Assembly (NCBI RefSeq): GCF_002000085.1
Contig: NZ_MUZU01000011.1
Location: 62,001 to 126,000, forward strand
Length of the DNA: 64,000 nt
DNA from: Pseudocolwellia agarivorans
GTDB taxonomy: Bacteria; Pseudomonadota; Gammaproteobacteria; Enterobacterales; Alteromonadaceae
Direction: 5' to 3'
Shown here: positions 27,486 through 37,770 of the stretch, piece by piece
Position numbering within the stretch: position 1 is the stretch's first letter
How the letters are laid out: each line of letters opens with the position of its first letter
Translations under genes and position numbers: made by a program
Notes under the pieces: model-generated
What the model was told of the DNA's origin: nothing
What the model saw: the letters and a program-made list of their open reading frames with translations, nothing else
Databases searched by the model: none

Positions 27486-30326
27486 ATGCGTAAAAAATAC
27501 ATAAAGCTTGTTTCTTATTTATCTATTGTTAGTGCTTTTAGCTCAATAGCGTCAGCCAAAACAGAAGATATAGTAAGTGTTGATACAGGCTATACATTAA
27601 CAAAAGTAAGATCAGCCAACTATGATAATCAATCAATAGTTATCGCTTCCACTTACGAAGGAAAAATTATTGCCTATAACAATTTAGGTAAACCTTTATG
27701 GGAGAACGATCTCTCTGGCTACATGAATCATGATTTATGGAGTGCAGACATAACAAACGATAATAAAGATGAAATATTAGTCGCGAATGCTGATGGCTCT
27801 ATCTATTGTTTATCTGATACAGGGAAACTCCTTTGGACCTTTAAACAAAACGATGTTCCTATGTATGCCGTAACGGTAATAAAAGATAAAGGAAAGGATT
27901 ACATTGTTGCAGGTGGTTACGATACCAACCTTTATTACCTTGATAACAAAGGTAAGCTAATAAAAACCTTACCAACCTCTACATTCTCCAAAGCCAAACC
28001 TTGGAATAAAAAAGATAAAACTGAAATTACAAAAGGCACAAGACTTCCTAAAGAAAATGTAGAAATTGCTAACTTTTTAAGACCAATAAAAGATAAAAGT
28101 GGTAATAACATTTTAGTGGCTCATACGGCTATCAATTCAATGCACACTTCTGGTCAACTGCATTTTTTTACCCCTTTATCTGACAAACCTTTCAAAACTA
28201 TTACGCTAAAAACAAACAAAAGCCCTGTTGGTGACTTACGTATAGTTGATGCAGATAATGACGGCTACGACGATGTGGTATTAGGTAGCACAAAAATGAA
28301 AGGCCAAAATATAAGTATTTATAGTTTGGCTAAAGACCAACAGCTCACCTACCCACTTCCTAAAATAAACAAAGCTTTTGGCGAATTTGGTTACAGAATA
28401 GCTCAAACTGAAATTATTAAAAAAGATGGGAAAAATCAATTATTCTTATTATACGGTGAGTTATTCACAACTTTACCGGTAACGATTACCAACACAAAAA
28501 ATAAGAGTAATAACAAAACTAACGCTACTCTTTATCGTGGTAAATATTCATATAATGATTTATGGAAAGATCCTCTAACTGAAAACCTTATTTTAGCCAG
28601 TGCGCAATCAGGCGGAAGTAACTTTCATATCATAAACACATCAAGCAACACGTGGGAAAAAAGTTTAGAGTCCCTAACTGCATCAGGCAAGCTAGCCACC
28701 ATTTTAAATAATACGGAAGATTTAAAATCCAAAGTAGCTCACTACAAAACAGATAAAGACATTAATAAGAAAAACCCTGTGTATTTAATGTCTGACTCTA
28801 AAAAAACGCCGAAAAAACAAAGGGATTTAGTAGCAAAAAATTATGAATCTCCTATCTTTCTTGGTTACGGTTCTCTAGCCTCTGAAGACTACGACCGTTC
28901 AATTATCAAAAATAAAGTCTATCGTAAAAAACGTGATAAACGCCAAAAATATGATTTATCACAAGAGCAAATATTAAAAAGAGCTAAGTCTTTATATGCA
29001 AACACTTCTGGTGCAGCTTTTTGGGGGGGACACGGAAACGACCCGTTTTTTAGAAGCTTAGATACACATAAGAAAACCTTAGAAATAGCTGGCGATAAAA
29101 AAACAGTGATGATTTTTCCAGAGCTAGCTAAATATGACGAAAACTTTGAATACGTACTCAGTGACTTTCTTTTTCCATTAGCTGATGAGTTTAAAAAAGT
29201 TGATGCCAATATCTTTTTAAGAAATAAGCATACCTTTTGGCAATCAATGATCTACAAAAGAGGCTGGGCTAATTTAGTTTCAGGCGATTATGCCGATGTA
29301 TTTGTACCTGCTATGGAAGAAACCACCGACAAATCAATGGATTTAAGTATAGCAGCAAGAACAGGTCTTTGGGCAAGTGGCGCGGTAAACCAATGGGGAA
29401 CACGTTTTTCTAGAGACAACACCAGTTTTGATAGATTACGACAGCATTCACATCAAATGGTGCCTAATTTAGCCTTACGCCAATTTGTATATCATATTGC
29501 CAACGGCGCAACCTTTATCAACAACTTTGCCTACGACAATCAATACCTCTATGTACTTTGGGACTTAATTGGTAAAGGGATTTTATATACGCCAAAAGCC
29601 AATGAAATACTTAGTTATTCGCCTGTTCATTTAAGTATGTTAGAACCTGATGATCACTATGTTGATGAAGGTAATAACGTAAAATGGTTAAACGTGTTTG
29701 ACCAAAACGTTGAAGATAACAACCCTATGGTTTTCAGCCGATTAAATGGAACTTGGCCGGGTGCTGCTGTTACAGAGTGGGATTATTCACGCTTTGCCTC
29801 AGGCGTAAAAGACAGACACTTAAACTACTTGCCTCCTCAGCCTAATGGTATGGTTTTAATTACCCCTCCTCAAGATGGTGTGTTTGCAGATAAAAATGCT
29901 AAAAGAGGACGTTTAGCCGATAACTTGCACCCTATTTATAAAAACATTATGACGGAGTTTTATACCAACGGTCGAGATTACGTTTCTGCTGATGGAAAAG
30001 AAAAATATTCAGCTAAGACTTACTATACAAAAGTTGCACAAGCGATTAGTGAAAAAAGTAAGTTATTACCTGTTACCGTTAAGGGAGATGCCGCTTGGGT
30101 CGTTGCACAAGTAACACCAACAACATTAAGGCTGACCTTAGTTGATGGTGGATACATCAACCCTAAGTTATCAACTGTTAACGTTCAATTTAATGGAATA
30201 ACCCCCACTAAAGTTGTTGATGTTATCGATAAAACTGAATTTACGGTAAAAAACAACCAAACAACGGTTCAAATACCTACAGGATTATTTAAGTTTATAG
30301 ATATTGAGCTAGCTAAACCTTTGTAA
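27486..30326 (+). CDS. Probable GH150 lambda-carrageenase
   Basis: A 946-residue secreted protein (signal ending SSIASA-K). The N-terminal ~400 residues form a beta-propeller with PQQ-like and FG-GAP-like repeats (LGKPLWENDL, GKLLWTFKQ, VDADNDGYDDVVLGS). A lysine-rich linker and a large C-terminal domain with GAAFWGGHGNDPFF follow. This two-part layout and total size match the lambda-carrageenase CglA of Pseudoalteromonas carrageenovora (GH150) as I remember it. Such enzymes cleave beta-1,4 bonds of lambda-carrageenan. The neighbours (two sulfatases, GH110, TonB receptor, Leloir genes) agree. An alternative is a PQQ-propeller hydrolase of unnamed family; a sequence search would settle it. Confidence 0.72.
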   Translation: MRKKYIKLVSYLSIVSAFSSIASAKTEDIVSVDTGYTLTKVRSANYDNQSIVIASTYEGKIIAYNNLGKPLWENDLSGYMNHDLWSADITNDNKDEILVANADGSIYCLSDTGKLLWTFKQNDVPMYAVTVIKDKGKDYIVAGGYDTNLYYLDNKGKLIKTLPTSTFSKAKPWNKKDKTEITKGTRLPKENVEIANFLRPIKDKSGNNILVAHTAINSMHTSGQLHFFTPLSDKPFKTITLKTNKSPVGDLRIVDADNDGYDDVVLGSTKMKGQNISIYSLAKDQQLTYPLPKINKAFGEFGYRIAQTEIIKKDGKNQLFLLYGELFTTLPVTITNTKNKSNNKTNATLYRGKYSYNDLWKDPLTENLILASAQSGGSNFHIINTSSNTWEKSLESLTASGKLATILNNTEDLKSKVAHYKTDKDINKKNPVYLMSDSKKTPKKQRDLVAKNYESPIFLGYGSLASEDYDRSIIKNKVYRKKRDKRQKYDLSQEQILKRAKSLYANTSGAAFWGGHGNDPFFRSLDTHKKTLEIAGDKKTVMIFPELAKYDENFEYVLSDFLFPLADEFKKVDANIFLRNKHTFWQSMIYKRGWANLVSGDYADVFVPAMEETTDKSMDLSIAARTGLWASGAVNQWGTRFSRDNTSFDRLRQHSHQMVPNLALRQFVYHIANGATFINNFAYDNQYLYVLWDLIGKGILYTPKANEILSYSPVHLSMLEPDDHYVDEGNNVKWLNVFDQNVEDNNPMVFSRLNGTWPGAAVTEWDYSRFASGVKDRHLNYLPPQPNGMVLITPPQDGVFADKNAKRGRLADNLHPIYKNIMTEFYTNGRDYVSADGKEKYSAKTYYTKVAQAISEKSKLLPVTVKGDAAWVVAQVTPTTLRLTLVDGGYINPKLSTVNVQFNGITPTKVVDVIDKTEFTVKNNQTTVQIPTGLFKFIDIELAKPL

Positions 30327-30346
30327 GTTATTCGGTATAGCGATAT

Positions 30347-30383
30347 AAAAGAAATAGCTAGACAATATCTAGCTATTTCTTTT
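30347..30383 (+). terminator. Strong hairpin terminator after lambda-carrageenase
   Basis: A 16-bp perfect stem, AAAAGAAATAGCTAGA (30347-30362) with TCTAGCTATTTCTTTT (30368-30383), and a 5-nt loop. Bidirectional in form; it closes the carrageenan transcript. Confidence 0.85.
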
Positions 30384-30476
30384 CATTAACCTCGTAGAAA
30401 ACTTCATATAGCCACACCAACCGTTTGAGTTAACCTAAATACAATCAGTTATAAAATCCATTAATCAGAACTGGAA

Positions 30477-31415
30477 TTAATGAATCAAGTTATCAAACGC
30501 TATATTTAACTCAGGATAGGTAAATTCAAATCCATCTTGCTGAATGTTGGCAGGAATAACACGCTGACCGGTAATAAGGACTTCATCAGCTAATTCACCC
30601 ACAATTAAACTGAGTAGTTTTGCTGGAAACTTAATCCGAAGAAAAGTTTTTAAATGTAAGCTCAAAGTATCTGCAAATACTTTATTTGTAACCGGGTTAG
30701 GTGCTGTACCATTAATTGCTCCATGAACTTTTGAATGAGTAAATAAATGGATAATTATGGCGATTAAATCATCACGGTGGATCCAAGACATAAACTGCTC
30801 TCCCTTAGATATTTGCATTGAAAAGCCATAGTCAAAAGGTAAACGTAGTTCAGCTAACGGTCCACCATCATCACCTAACACAATACCTATACGTAATAAG
30901 CATACTCTAATGCCTTGAGCTTCAACCTTGAGTGCTTGTTCTTCCCATTGGCGACATAGTTCATGTGAAAAGCAATGAACAACAGCACCATTTTCGTCTA
31001 ATACTTCATCTTGATGAGGACCATAATAACCGATAGCAGAACCGTTAATTAACACCTCCGGTTTATGTTTAAGGCGTTTAACAAGATCACAAATACCCGC
31101 AGTAATATTGAGTCGGCTATTAATAAATATAGCTTTACGCTGTTTTGTCCATCGCCCTTTTGCTAAAGGTTCGCCAGCTAGATTTATAATGACATCAAAT
31201 TCAGCCTCGTCAGTAATTTCAGAAAACTGGGTTATAAAATTAACTTCTGTAGGGAGTGTGGTGCTCGCAATCTGTATGTTTCTAACTAAAAGAGTAACGT
31301 CATGTTTTAAGTACATAAGGATCTGTATTAATCGCTTACCAATAAATCCGGTACCGCCTGTTAGCAAGATTCTTTTTTTACTACCTTGATATATTTCAAA
31401 TGGTATTAACGACAT
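30477..31415 (-). CDS. TIGR01777-family NAD-dependent epimerase (YfcH-like)
   Basis: A 312-residue Rossmann protein with ILLTGGTGFIGKRL, then INLAGEPLAKGRW, then GSAIGYYG (active-site Tyr region) and SWIHRDDL, all typical of the TIGR01777/YfcH sugar-epimerase-like family. The substrate is unknown in this family. It is the last gene of the efflux-regulator unit, 42 bp after the histidine kinase gene, and its functional link to it is unclear. Confidence 0.88.
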   Translation of the reverse strand: MSLIPFEIYQGSKKRILLTGGTGFIGKRLIQILMYLKHDVTLLVRNIQIASTTLPTEVNFITQFSEITDEAEFDVIINLAGEPLAKGRWTKQRKAIFINSRLNITAGICDLVKRLKHKPEVLINGSAIGYYGPHQDEVLDENGAVVHCFSHELCRQWEEQALKVEAQGIRVCLLRIGIVLGDDGGPLAELRLPFDYGFSMQISKGEQFMSWIHRDDLIAIIIHLFTHSKVHGAINGTAPNPVTNKVFADTLSLHLKTFLRIKFPAKLLSLIVGELADEVLITGQRVIPANIQQDGFEFTYPELNIAFDNLIH

Positions 31416-31457
31416 AAATTTATAAGACCTTAAAATGTAAATTAACCCAATTTTAGG

Positions 31458-32750
31458 TTAACTAAAAAACACCGACACACTGTAACCATAGTCTAGTTTG
31501 GTTGTAGTGTAACGCCAGCCAAATTGTTTAGTAAGTTTTTCTACTAACTGCATACCTAAACCAAAGCCCAGTTCATTATTATCTGATGGCTTATTGGCTT
31601 GTGTTTCGTTTGCTCCTTCAACACCTTCTTCATAACATTCTTCAATATTTGTAATAATGACTTCATTGCCCCTTTGTACAATATCAACTCGTCCTTGCTG
31701 CGTATGTTGAAAGGCATTTCTGATCAAGTTATTCAATACAATTAAACTCGGTACTACCGCTATATCCACTTGCGTTTCATCTGTATCAATATTTACTGTA
31801 ACCAACTTGCCGGAGAGTAAATAAATTAATTCATTTTGAGTACTTTGCACTAAATCACCTAAACAGCTAGTTTCAATAGGCATATCGGTATCGCCTTCTC
31901 TACTTAACCATAAAAGTGTTTCAGTTATAGACTTCATGGTTAAACTGGCACGTTGAATACGATCACGTATTTTTCTTTCATTGTCAGAAGGATTCGGATT
32001 TACTTTTTCAAGTAGTGCCGCGTTACTTCTAATAACAGCAATAGGTGTACGTAATTCATGGCTTGCGTAACTTAAAAAGGTTTGTTCTCGTTCTATCGAT
32101 TCGGCCACCGAAACTAAGTTGTCGTGCATAAGTGATGCGACTGCGTTGAGTTCTTTAAATCTAAAATCTGGTCGTGGTTTGTTAATATCGTTAATGGTGA
32201 GCCCTTTACCCCACGCTTGTAGCGATTCTACTGGCACAGTGATTTTTTTAAATATGGCTAATAATACCAATACAAAAATAATAAGCCCTGAAGTACCCAC
32301 CAGAATAATTTCTTGCATAGGATCAAGAATAATACCTTTGTCCTGATGTTTTTTAGCTACGTGCTCTCGTACGTTTTCATTGAATAATGAAATAAAGATT
32401 TTTTTCCCATCGCGCTCAAACGCCATAAGTACATAAGCTTTTTCTGGTGGTGCAATAAATACCCAACCAACAAACTTTGAATACAATATGTTGTTTTCAA
32501 TAGACTCTTGGGAAAACTGATCACGCACTTGCTGCGGTACAAGCTGCCAATCGGTCGTTACATGATATCCTAATATGTCTTGTTCAACTTTCCCTTGTTC
32601 AGGGTATTGCTTCGCAATGCCCGTCATCATTCTTTGGGTCATTTTGTCAAACGAGCCAACAAAAATACTCGCACTTTGATACGACAAAATAACCGCAATC
32701 ATTAAAACTAAACTGGTTAGTAATGCAAAAATATAGGTACGAATACTCAT
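31458..32750 (-). CDS. Sensor histidine kinase of the RND operon
   Basis: A 430-residue membrane kinase. It has transmembrane helices at about 5-25 and 148-168 with a periplasmic sensing loop between, the H-box SHELRTPIAVIRS (His231) and a degenerate HATPase domain ending LGFGLGMQLVEKL. It lies five bases after its response regulator. It most likely senses envelope stress or a substrate of the neighbouring pump. The sensing loop has no family I recognise. Confidence 0.9.
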   Translation of the reverse strand: MSIRTYIFALLTSLVLMIAVILSYQSASIFVGSFDKMTQRMMTGIAKQYPEQGKVEQDILGYHVTTDWQLVPQQVRDQFSQESIENNILYSKFVGWVFIAPPEKAYVLMAFERDGKKIFISLFNENVREHVAKKHQDKGIILDPMQEIILVGTSGLIIFVLVLLAIFKKITVPVESLQAWGKGLTINDINKPRPDFRFKELNAVASLMHDNLVSVAESIEREQTFLSYASHELRTPIAVIRSNAALLEKVNPNPSDNERKIRDRIQRASLTMKSITETLLWLSREGDTDMPIETSCLGDLVQSTQNELIYLLSGKLVTVNIDTDETQVDIAVVPSLIVLNNLIRNAFQHTQQGRVDIVQRGNEVIITNIEECYEEGVEGANETQANKPSDNNELGFGLGMQLVEKLTKQFGWRYTTTKLDYGYSVSVFFS

Positions 32751-32755
32751 TTAAT

Positions 32756-33439
32756 TTACCTGAATGTGTTTATAGCTCTTAATACAAAGCCAAAACCTGT
32801 AGCGGTATCAAGAGTCAAATTAGCATTAACGTTAGCCAGCTGTTTACGTAAATGATGAATGTGCACTTTTAGGCTATTACTGTCAGGCTGCTCGTCTCCC
32901 CAAACCGCCTGCATTAACGCCTCTCGTGAAACAGGTTTTGAAGCATCTCGCATCAATTTTTGTAGTAGCTTGAATGTTATAGGCGTTAGTTTTATGGGGT
33001 CATCGCCATATATTGCAGTACATTCTCTGGTATTTAGTACTAATTTACCTAACGTAAGATGACTTAATTGCCCACTTCGGCGTGTTGACAGTGCAATAAC
33101 TCGCACCAGTAGCTCTTCAATTTCGAAAGGTTTAACAAGGTAGTCGTCTGTACCGGCATCAAACCCTGCTATTTTATCACCCAAAGAGTCGCGCGCTGTT
33201 AACATTAAAATAGGTGTTTCGTTACTGCTCTCACGTACTTTTTGACAAACCGACAAACCATCTAAACGAGGTAAATTAATGTCTAATAGAATCACTTGAT
33301 ACGCATTTGATTCAATAAGCGACAATCCTTGTACACCGTTAGAGGCATGATCGCAGCTAATGCCTTCAATCTCTAAATAATCTACAACGGTAGCCGCTAA
33401 ATCGACATCATCTTCAACAAGTAATACTTTAATGGTCAT
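32756..33439 (-). CDS. OmpR-family response regulator
   Basis: A 227-residue regulator. The receiver domain has acidic residues E9/D10/D11 and phospho-acceptor Asp53 (LLDINLPRLDG), the Lys of LVKPFE and a C-terminal winged helix (LKVHIHHLRKQL). Its start overlaps the end of the RND pump gene by 11 bp, so the regulator is co-transcribed with the pump. It probably controls this efflux operon. Confidence 0.93.
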   Translation of the reverse strand: MTIKVLLVEDDVDLAATVVDYLEIEGISCDHASNGVQGLSLIESNAYQVILLDINLPRLDGLSVCQKVRESSNETPILMLTARDSLGDKIAGFDAGTDDYLVKPFEIEELLVRVIALSTRRSGQLSHLTLGKLVLNTRECTAIYGDDPIKLTPITFKLLQKLMRDASKPVSREALMQAVWGDEQPDSNSLKVHIHHLRKQLANVNANLTLDTATGFGFVLRAINTFR

Positions 33440-36400
33440 GCACTAAATCCTCTTGCGTTTTACCGCTAAATTTACGTTTTATTTTATCGATAACATTGAT
33501 GGCGTCTTGTTGCATCATGAGTAACGACGGCACTAATAGTAACGTAATAAAGGTAGCAAACAAAATGCCATAACCCAGAGATGCCGCAGCCGGAATAATA
33601 AACTGCGCTTGTGTTGACGTTTCGCTTAACAACGGCATTAAGCCTGCGTATGTGGTTATTGAAGTCAGTAATACTGCGCGTAACCTGCCGGTACAAGCTT
33701 CAATAATAGCATCAGATATTTTAGCTTTTTCTTTTTTTAATGTATTAAAGCGCGAAACCAACAATAAGCTATCGTTTACCACTACACCACTTAACGCCAC
33801 AATACCGTTAAAAGATAAGATACTGATCACCATGTCATTTAACCAATGACCTAAAATAGCGCCTACTAAACCAAAAGGTATCGCCATCATAATAATGATG
33901 GGTTGAACATATGAACGCAGCGGAATAGCTAATAATATATAAATAGCCGCCATCGCCATCATAAACAAACGGCTCATTGAATTAGTGGTTTCTGCTTGTG
34001 ATTCAGCCTCGCCTGCAAAATGAATATTTAGATCGGGATAACGGTTTTCTAAACTAGGGATTAATGTAGTTTGTAAGCTTTGTACTAGCTCGTTAGACGA
34101 TAAAATGTCTTTATCGACTCGCGCACTTACATACACGGCAGGTAAACCCGAAATACGTGTAATATCGTTTTGCTGATACTCAGAAGTTACGTTAGCCACT
34201 AACGCCAGCGGAACCACCTGCCCGTTCGCTAGCCTTACGTTTGCCTTCATTACATCATCAACGGTTTGACGCTCACTTTCAGGATAACGAATACGTACTT
34301 TAACTTCGTCTTTTCCTCGTTGATAACGTTGTACTATTTCACCACCAAAAGCTTGTAATACTTGTCGTGAAAGCTCTTGTGTAGTTAACCCTAACGACAA
34401 GCCTTGTTCGGTTAGCGCAAAACGAAGCTGTGCTTGGCCTGAATCAAAGTTATCATCAATACCACTCACACCTGCAACTTGTGCAATAGCGGCTTTAATT
34501 TCTTGCCCTGCGGCGCTAATGGTGTCGGTATTCCATGCTTTTAGCTCAACTTTAAAGTTGTCTCTGCCACCAAAGCCTGAACGAATATCAAGTTTTCTTA
34601 CGCCTTCAGGCATTTTGGCTTCGGCTTTCCAAACACGAGCAAACTCGATTAAGCCATAAGGTGCAGACTCGTCTAACTCGACAACAACTGAGCCAGACAA
34701 ATCACTTTCACCAATCACTTCTATGGTGTCGATTGCTGTGCCCTTTTGACCATGTTCAGCCATTAATTTTTCATCGGTACGTAGTGCGGCAAGCTCTATC
34801 GCATTTAAGTTTTTACTGGTTTGCCCGAAACTTGTATCGTTTTGCATCGACATATTAGCTTCAACAACACTCCCCGGAATATCAGGAAAGAAAGCCACAC
34901 GAACACCACCATTTTGTGGCATACCTATCACTAAAATAAAAATAGAAATAAAACCAAATAACACCCCATAACGATATTGAATAGCCCATTTGATTGATGG
35001 TAAATATATGCGTTCACTAAACCATTGTAAGCCGTAATCACAACCATGCTGAATACGTGGCCATATACTACGCCAGCCTGTTCTAGCTTTAGTATGAGTA
35101 TTTAAATGTGCTAAATGTGAAGGTAATATAAGTTTTGATTCAACCACTGATAACAATAAGCAAATAGTGACAATAACAGCGAACTGTGAATACACTTTCC
35201 CCATGGTGCCTTCAACATTCGCTAAAGCGACAAAGGTTGCTACTGTGGTAAGTACACCAAATATGGTAGGCACAGCCACCTTTTTTGCGCCTGCAATGGT
35301 ACTTTGTAAAGAATCGCCGTCTGATTTTCGGGTAGCGTAAATACTCTCACCCACCACGACGGCATCATCTACCACGATCCCCAGCGCAAGAATAAAACCA
35401 AAGGTAGTCATTTCGTTAATGGTCATGCCGGTAAAGTTATCCGTCATAAAAAACAAAGTACCGCAAAAAATAAACGGTAAACCTGCTGTAACCCAAAACG
35501 CCACACGTAAGTTAAGAAACAAGGCTAAAATAATAAATACTAACGCGATACCTGATAAGGCATTTTTGATTAATAGTGCTAATCTATCGCGAATCAGCGT
35601 TCCGCCATCGTTCCATGTTTCAATCGCTACACCTTGTGGTAACAATGCGCTTTCTTGCCATTTACTAACAATATTATTGGCTTGCTCTACTATTTTTAAT
35701 ACGTCGCCTGTTTCATCAACGGTAATGTTAATACCAATACCCGGCTTACCGTTATAGCGACCTACAACAAACTTATCATCAGCAAATGCATCATTAATAT
35801 TGGCCACGTCACCTAATTTCACTTGGCTACCATCAGCTAGCGTTAATAAAGGAATATTCGCGAACTCTTGTTGTTGATAGGCTTGTTCTGCAACTTTTAA
35901 TCGCACGACTTTATCGGCGTTACGTAAACTAGTTGAAATGCCCGTGGACGATTCGCTATTAACAACCGCAGCAACATCAGAAAACGATAAGTTGTAAGCT
36001 TGTAGCTTTTGCTCATCAAGCTCTATCGACATCATAGGTTCAGCTTTACCACTAATGTCTACATTAGAAATAGACGACTGCGCGAGCAAGTCTACTTTTA
36101 TGCGTTCAGCAATCGCTTGTAATGCACTACGGTCGCTATCACCAAATATTTTAATTGAATAGGCATGACGTAAGCGCGTAACTATTTCAATAACAGGGTT
36201 TTCAGCTTCAGCCGGAAAATTATAAACGGCATCTATTTTTGCTTTAACGTCACGTAATAACAGATCTAAATCATAACTTGAGTTTGCTTCTACTACGACA
36301 CTACTCCCATTGGCGTTGGATGTAGAAGTTACACGCTTTATTCCTTGTACTGTGGCTAATGCTTCTTCTATTTTTATCGCTATACCTTCTTCAGAAAGCT

Positions 36401-36605
36401 GTGCGTCGCCACTGTCGTAGGTCATTGATATGCGAATAGAGTCAGTTGCCATTGCAGGAAAGGCTTCTTTTCTCAGCTGATTAAAAGACATTAAGCCAAG
36501 AAATATAATAGATAGCATTAATAAGTTCGCGGCTACCGAGTTACCAGCAAACCACGCGATAATACCGCGTTGCTCATAAGGTGGCGTTGTTACAGGTGTT
36601 GTCAT
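33429..36605 (-). CDS. RND-family efflux transporter, inner-membrane subunit
   Basis: A 1058-residue RND pump with about 12 hydrophobic helices and two large periplasmic loops. It has GIVVDDAVVVGE in the conserved TM4-type motif and GVVVNDSLLLVSRFN in the second half. It lacks a clear clinical-type AcrB signature and is closer to the environmental RND (MmpL/AcrB-like) efflux family. It overlaps the adaptor stop by one base and the regulator start by 11, so the genes are translationally coupled. Substrate unknown. Confidence 0.93.
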   Translation of the reverse strand: MTTPVTTPPYEQRGIIAWFAGNSVAANLLMLSIIFLGLMSFNQLRKEAFPAMATDSIRISMTYDSGDAQLSEEGIAIKIEEALATVQGIKRVTSTSNANGSSVVVEANSSYDLDLLLRDVKAKIDAVYNFPAEAENPVIEIVTRLRHAYSIKIFGDSDRSALQAIAERIKVDLLAQSSISNVDISGKAEPMMSIELDEQKLQAYNLSFSDVAAVVNSESSTGISTSLRNADKVVRLKVAEQAYQQQEFANIPLLTLADGSQVKLGDVANINDAFADDKFVVGRYNGKPGIGINITVDETGDVLKIVEQANNIVSKWQESALLPQGVAIETWNDGGTLIRDRLALLIKNALSGIALVFIILALFLNLRVAFWVTAGLPFIFCGTLFFMTDNFTGMTINEMTTFGFILALGIVVDDAVVVGESIYATRKSDGDSLQSTIAGAKKVAVPTIFGVLTTVATFVALANVEGTMGKVYSQFAVIVTICLLLSVVESKLILPSHLAHLNTHTKARTGWRSIWPRIQHGCDYGLQWFSERIYLPSIKWAIQYRYGVLFGFISIFILVIGMPQNGGVRVAFFPDIPGSVVEANMSMQNDTSFGQTSKNLNAIELAALRTDEKLMAEHGQKGTAIDTIEVIGESDLSGSVVVELDESAPYGLIEFARVWKAEAKMPEGVRKLDIRSGFGGRDNFKVELKAWNTDTISAAGQEIKAAIAQVAGVSGIDDNFDSGQAQLRFALTEQGLSLGLTTQELSRQVLQAFGGEIVQRYQRGKDEVKVRIRYPESERQTVDDVMKANVRLANGQVVPLALVANVTSEYQQNDITRISGLPAVYVSARVDKDILSSNELVQSLQTTLIPSLENRYPDLNIHFAGEAESQAETTNSMSRLFMMAMAAIYILLAIPLRSYVQPIIIMMAIPFGLVGAILGHWLNDMVISILSFNGIVALSGVVVNDSLLLVSRFNTLKKEKAKISDAIIEACTGRLRAVLLTSITTYAGLMPLLSETSTQAQFIIPAAASLGYGILFATFITLLLVPSLLMMQQDAINVIDKIKRKFSGKTQEDLVHDH

Positions 36606-37768
36606 TACAATAACTCCTCTCCGTTAGCTTCTACCTTCATATTCACTAGGTAACTTGATAAAGGTCGGTTAACAATAAGTGCTTGAGTTAAAGCTTCTGT
36701 TGGTTGAACATACACAGCATTACCTTGAGAAAATAATACCTTAACCGCTAAATGAGCTAATAAACCTTCATCATTAACCTGCCAAATTGTTTGGTTATCA
36801 ATTAATGAAGATGCTGGTAATTTCCATAAATTTTCGATCGCCTCGCCTTCAATCGTCGCTTTAACAAAAGAACCAGGAAATAACGGATTAGACAAAGCAA
36901 TAGGGTTTTCTATAGAAACCACTAACGAGCGTTGGCGACTTGCGCTATCGATATGTTGTTCGAAACGATCAAACCTTGCTTGCCATTGTTCATGGCTTGT
37001 TTCATCAGTTAGTTTTACCTTTATAGTAGACAGCACATTGTGTTCACTTAAACCTTTAGGTAATAACTGCCATTGCTGTTGAGATAACGGCAATGACACT
37101 TCAAATAACGAAATATCGTAAAGTTCGGCAACGGTATTACCCGCTTGAACATTACTACCTACTTGTACCTCTTTCGACACAACTAATGCATCAAACGGTG
37201 CAACTAATTTTGTTTGAGCTAAGTCATATTCCGCTTTAGCTAATGCTTTACTCGCCATTACATGTTGCGCTTTTGCTGCTGCGAGTTGAGGCTTACGTAA
37301 TACAAGGTCTGACGCTTGCTCGTTGGCAAGTCCTGACTGTTGCCACTCTTGTGCCGCTTGGCTGCTATTTAATTCTTCTTGCGCTAAAGCGAGTTCAGCA
37401 TTAGCTAAATTAACTTGTGCGTTAGCAAGCGCTTGTTGATAAACAATCGATTCTACCTCTGCTAATACTTCCCCTTTTTTAAAGGTATTACCGGTAAGGA
37501 ATTTGTTAGATAACATCGTTATTCTGCCACTAACTTGTGATGTTAGTGCAAGTTGATTACGAGACTTAACCACACCGTAAGCCGTAACAGAAGCATGATG
37601 TGTTACAGGTGACGTTTGTGTTACAGAAACTACCGGATACTGCGGAGCTGCTTTAGGCGGTGGCGTACGTTGTTGATTAGCCGATAACGTGCTGTTAATA
37701 CCAATAGCTAAAAATATGCAAGCTAAGCCAACAACTGTTGCGAGTGATTTTTTATTAATAATTTTCAT
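36605..37768 (-). CDS. RND periplasmic adaptor (membrane fusion protein)
   Basis: A 387-residue HlyD/AcrA-like adaptor. It has an N-terminal membrane anchor, lipoyl-like halves (VTAYGVVKSRNQLALTSQVSG and VVSKEVQVGSNVQAGN), a long coiled-coil hairpin rich in Ala/Gln between them and beta-barrel segments near the end. It links the pump to the outer-membrane factor two bases upstream. Confidence 0.93.
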   Translation of the reverse strand: MKIINKKSLATVVGLACIFLAIGINSTLSANQQRTPPPKAAPQYPVVSVTQTSPVTHHASVTAYGVVKSRNQLALTSQVSGRITMLSNKFLTGNTFKKGEVLAEVESIVYQQALANAQVNLANAELALAQEELNSSQAAQEWQQSGLANEQASDLVLRKPQLAAAKAQHVMASKALAKAEYDLAQTKLVAPFDALVVSKEVQVGSNVQAGNTVAELYDISLFEVSLPLSQQQWQLLPKGLSEHNVLSTIKVKLTDETSHEQWQARFDRFEQHIDSASRQRSLVVSIENPIALSNPLFPGSFVKATIEGEAIENLWKLPASSLIDNQTIWQVNDEGLLAHLAVKVLFSQGNAVYVQPTEALTQALIVNRPLSSYLVNMKVEANGEELL

Positions 37769-37770
37769 AA

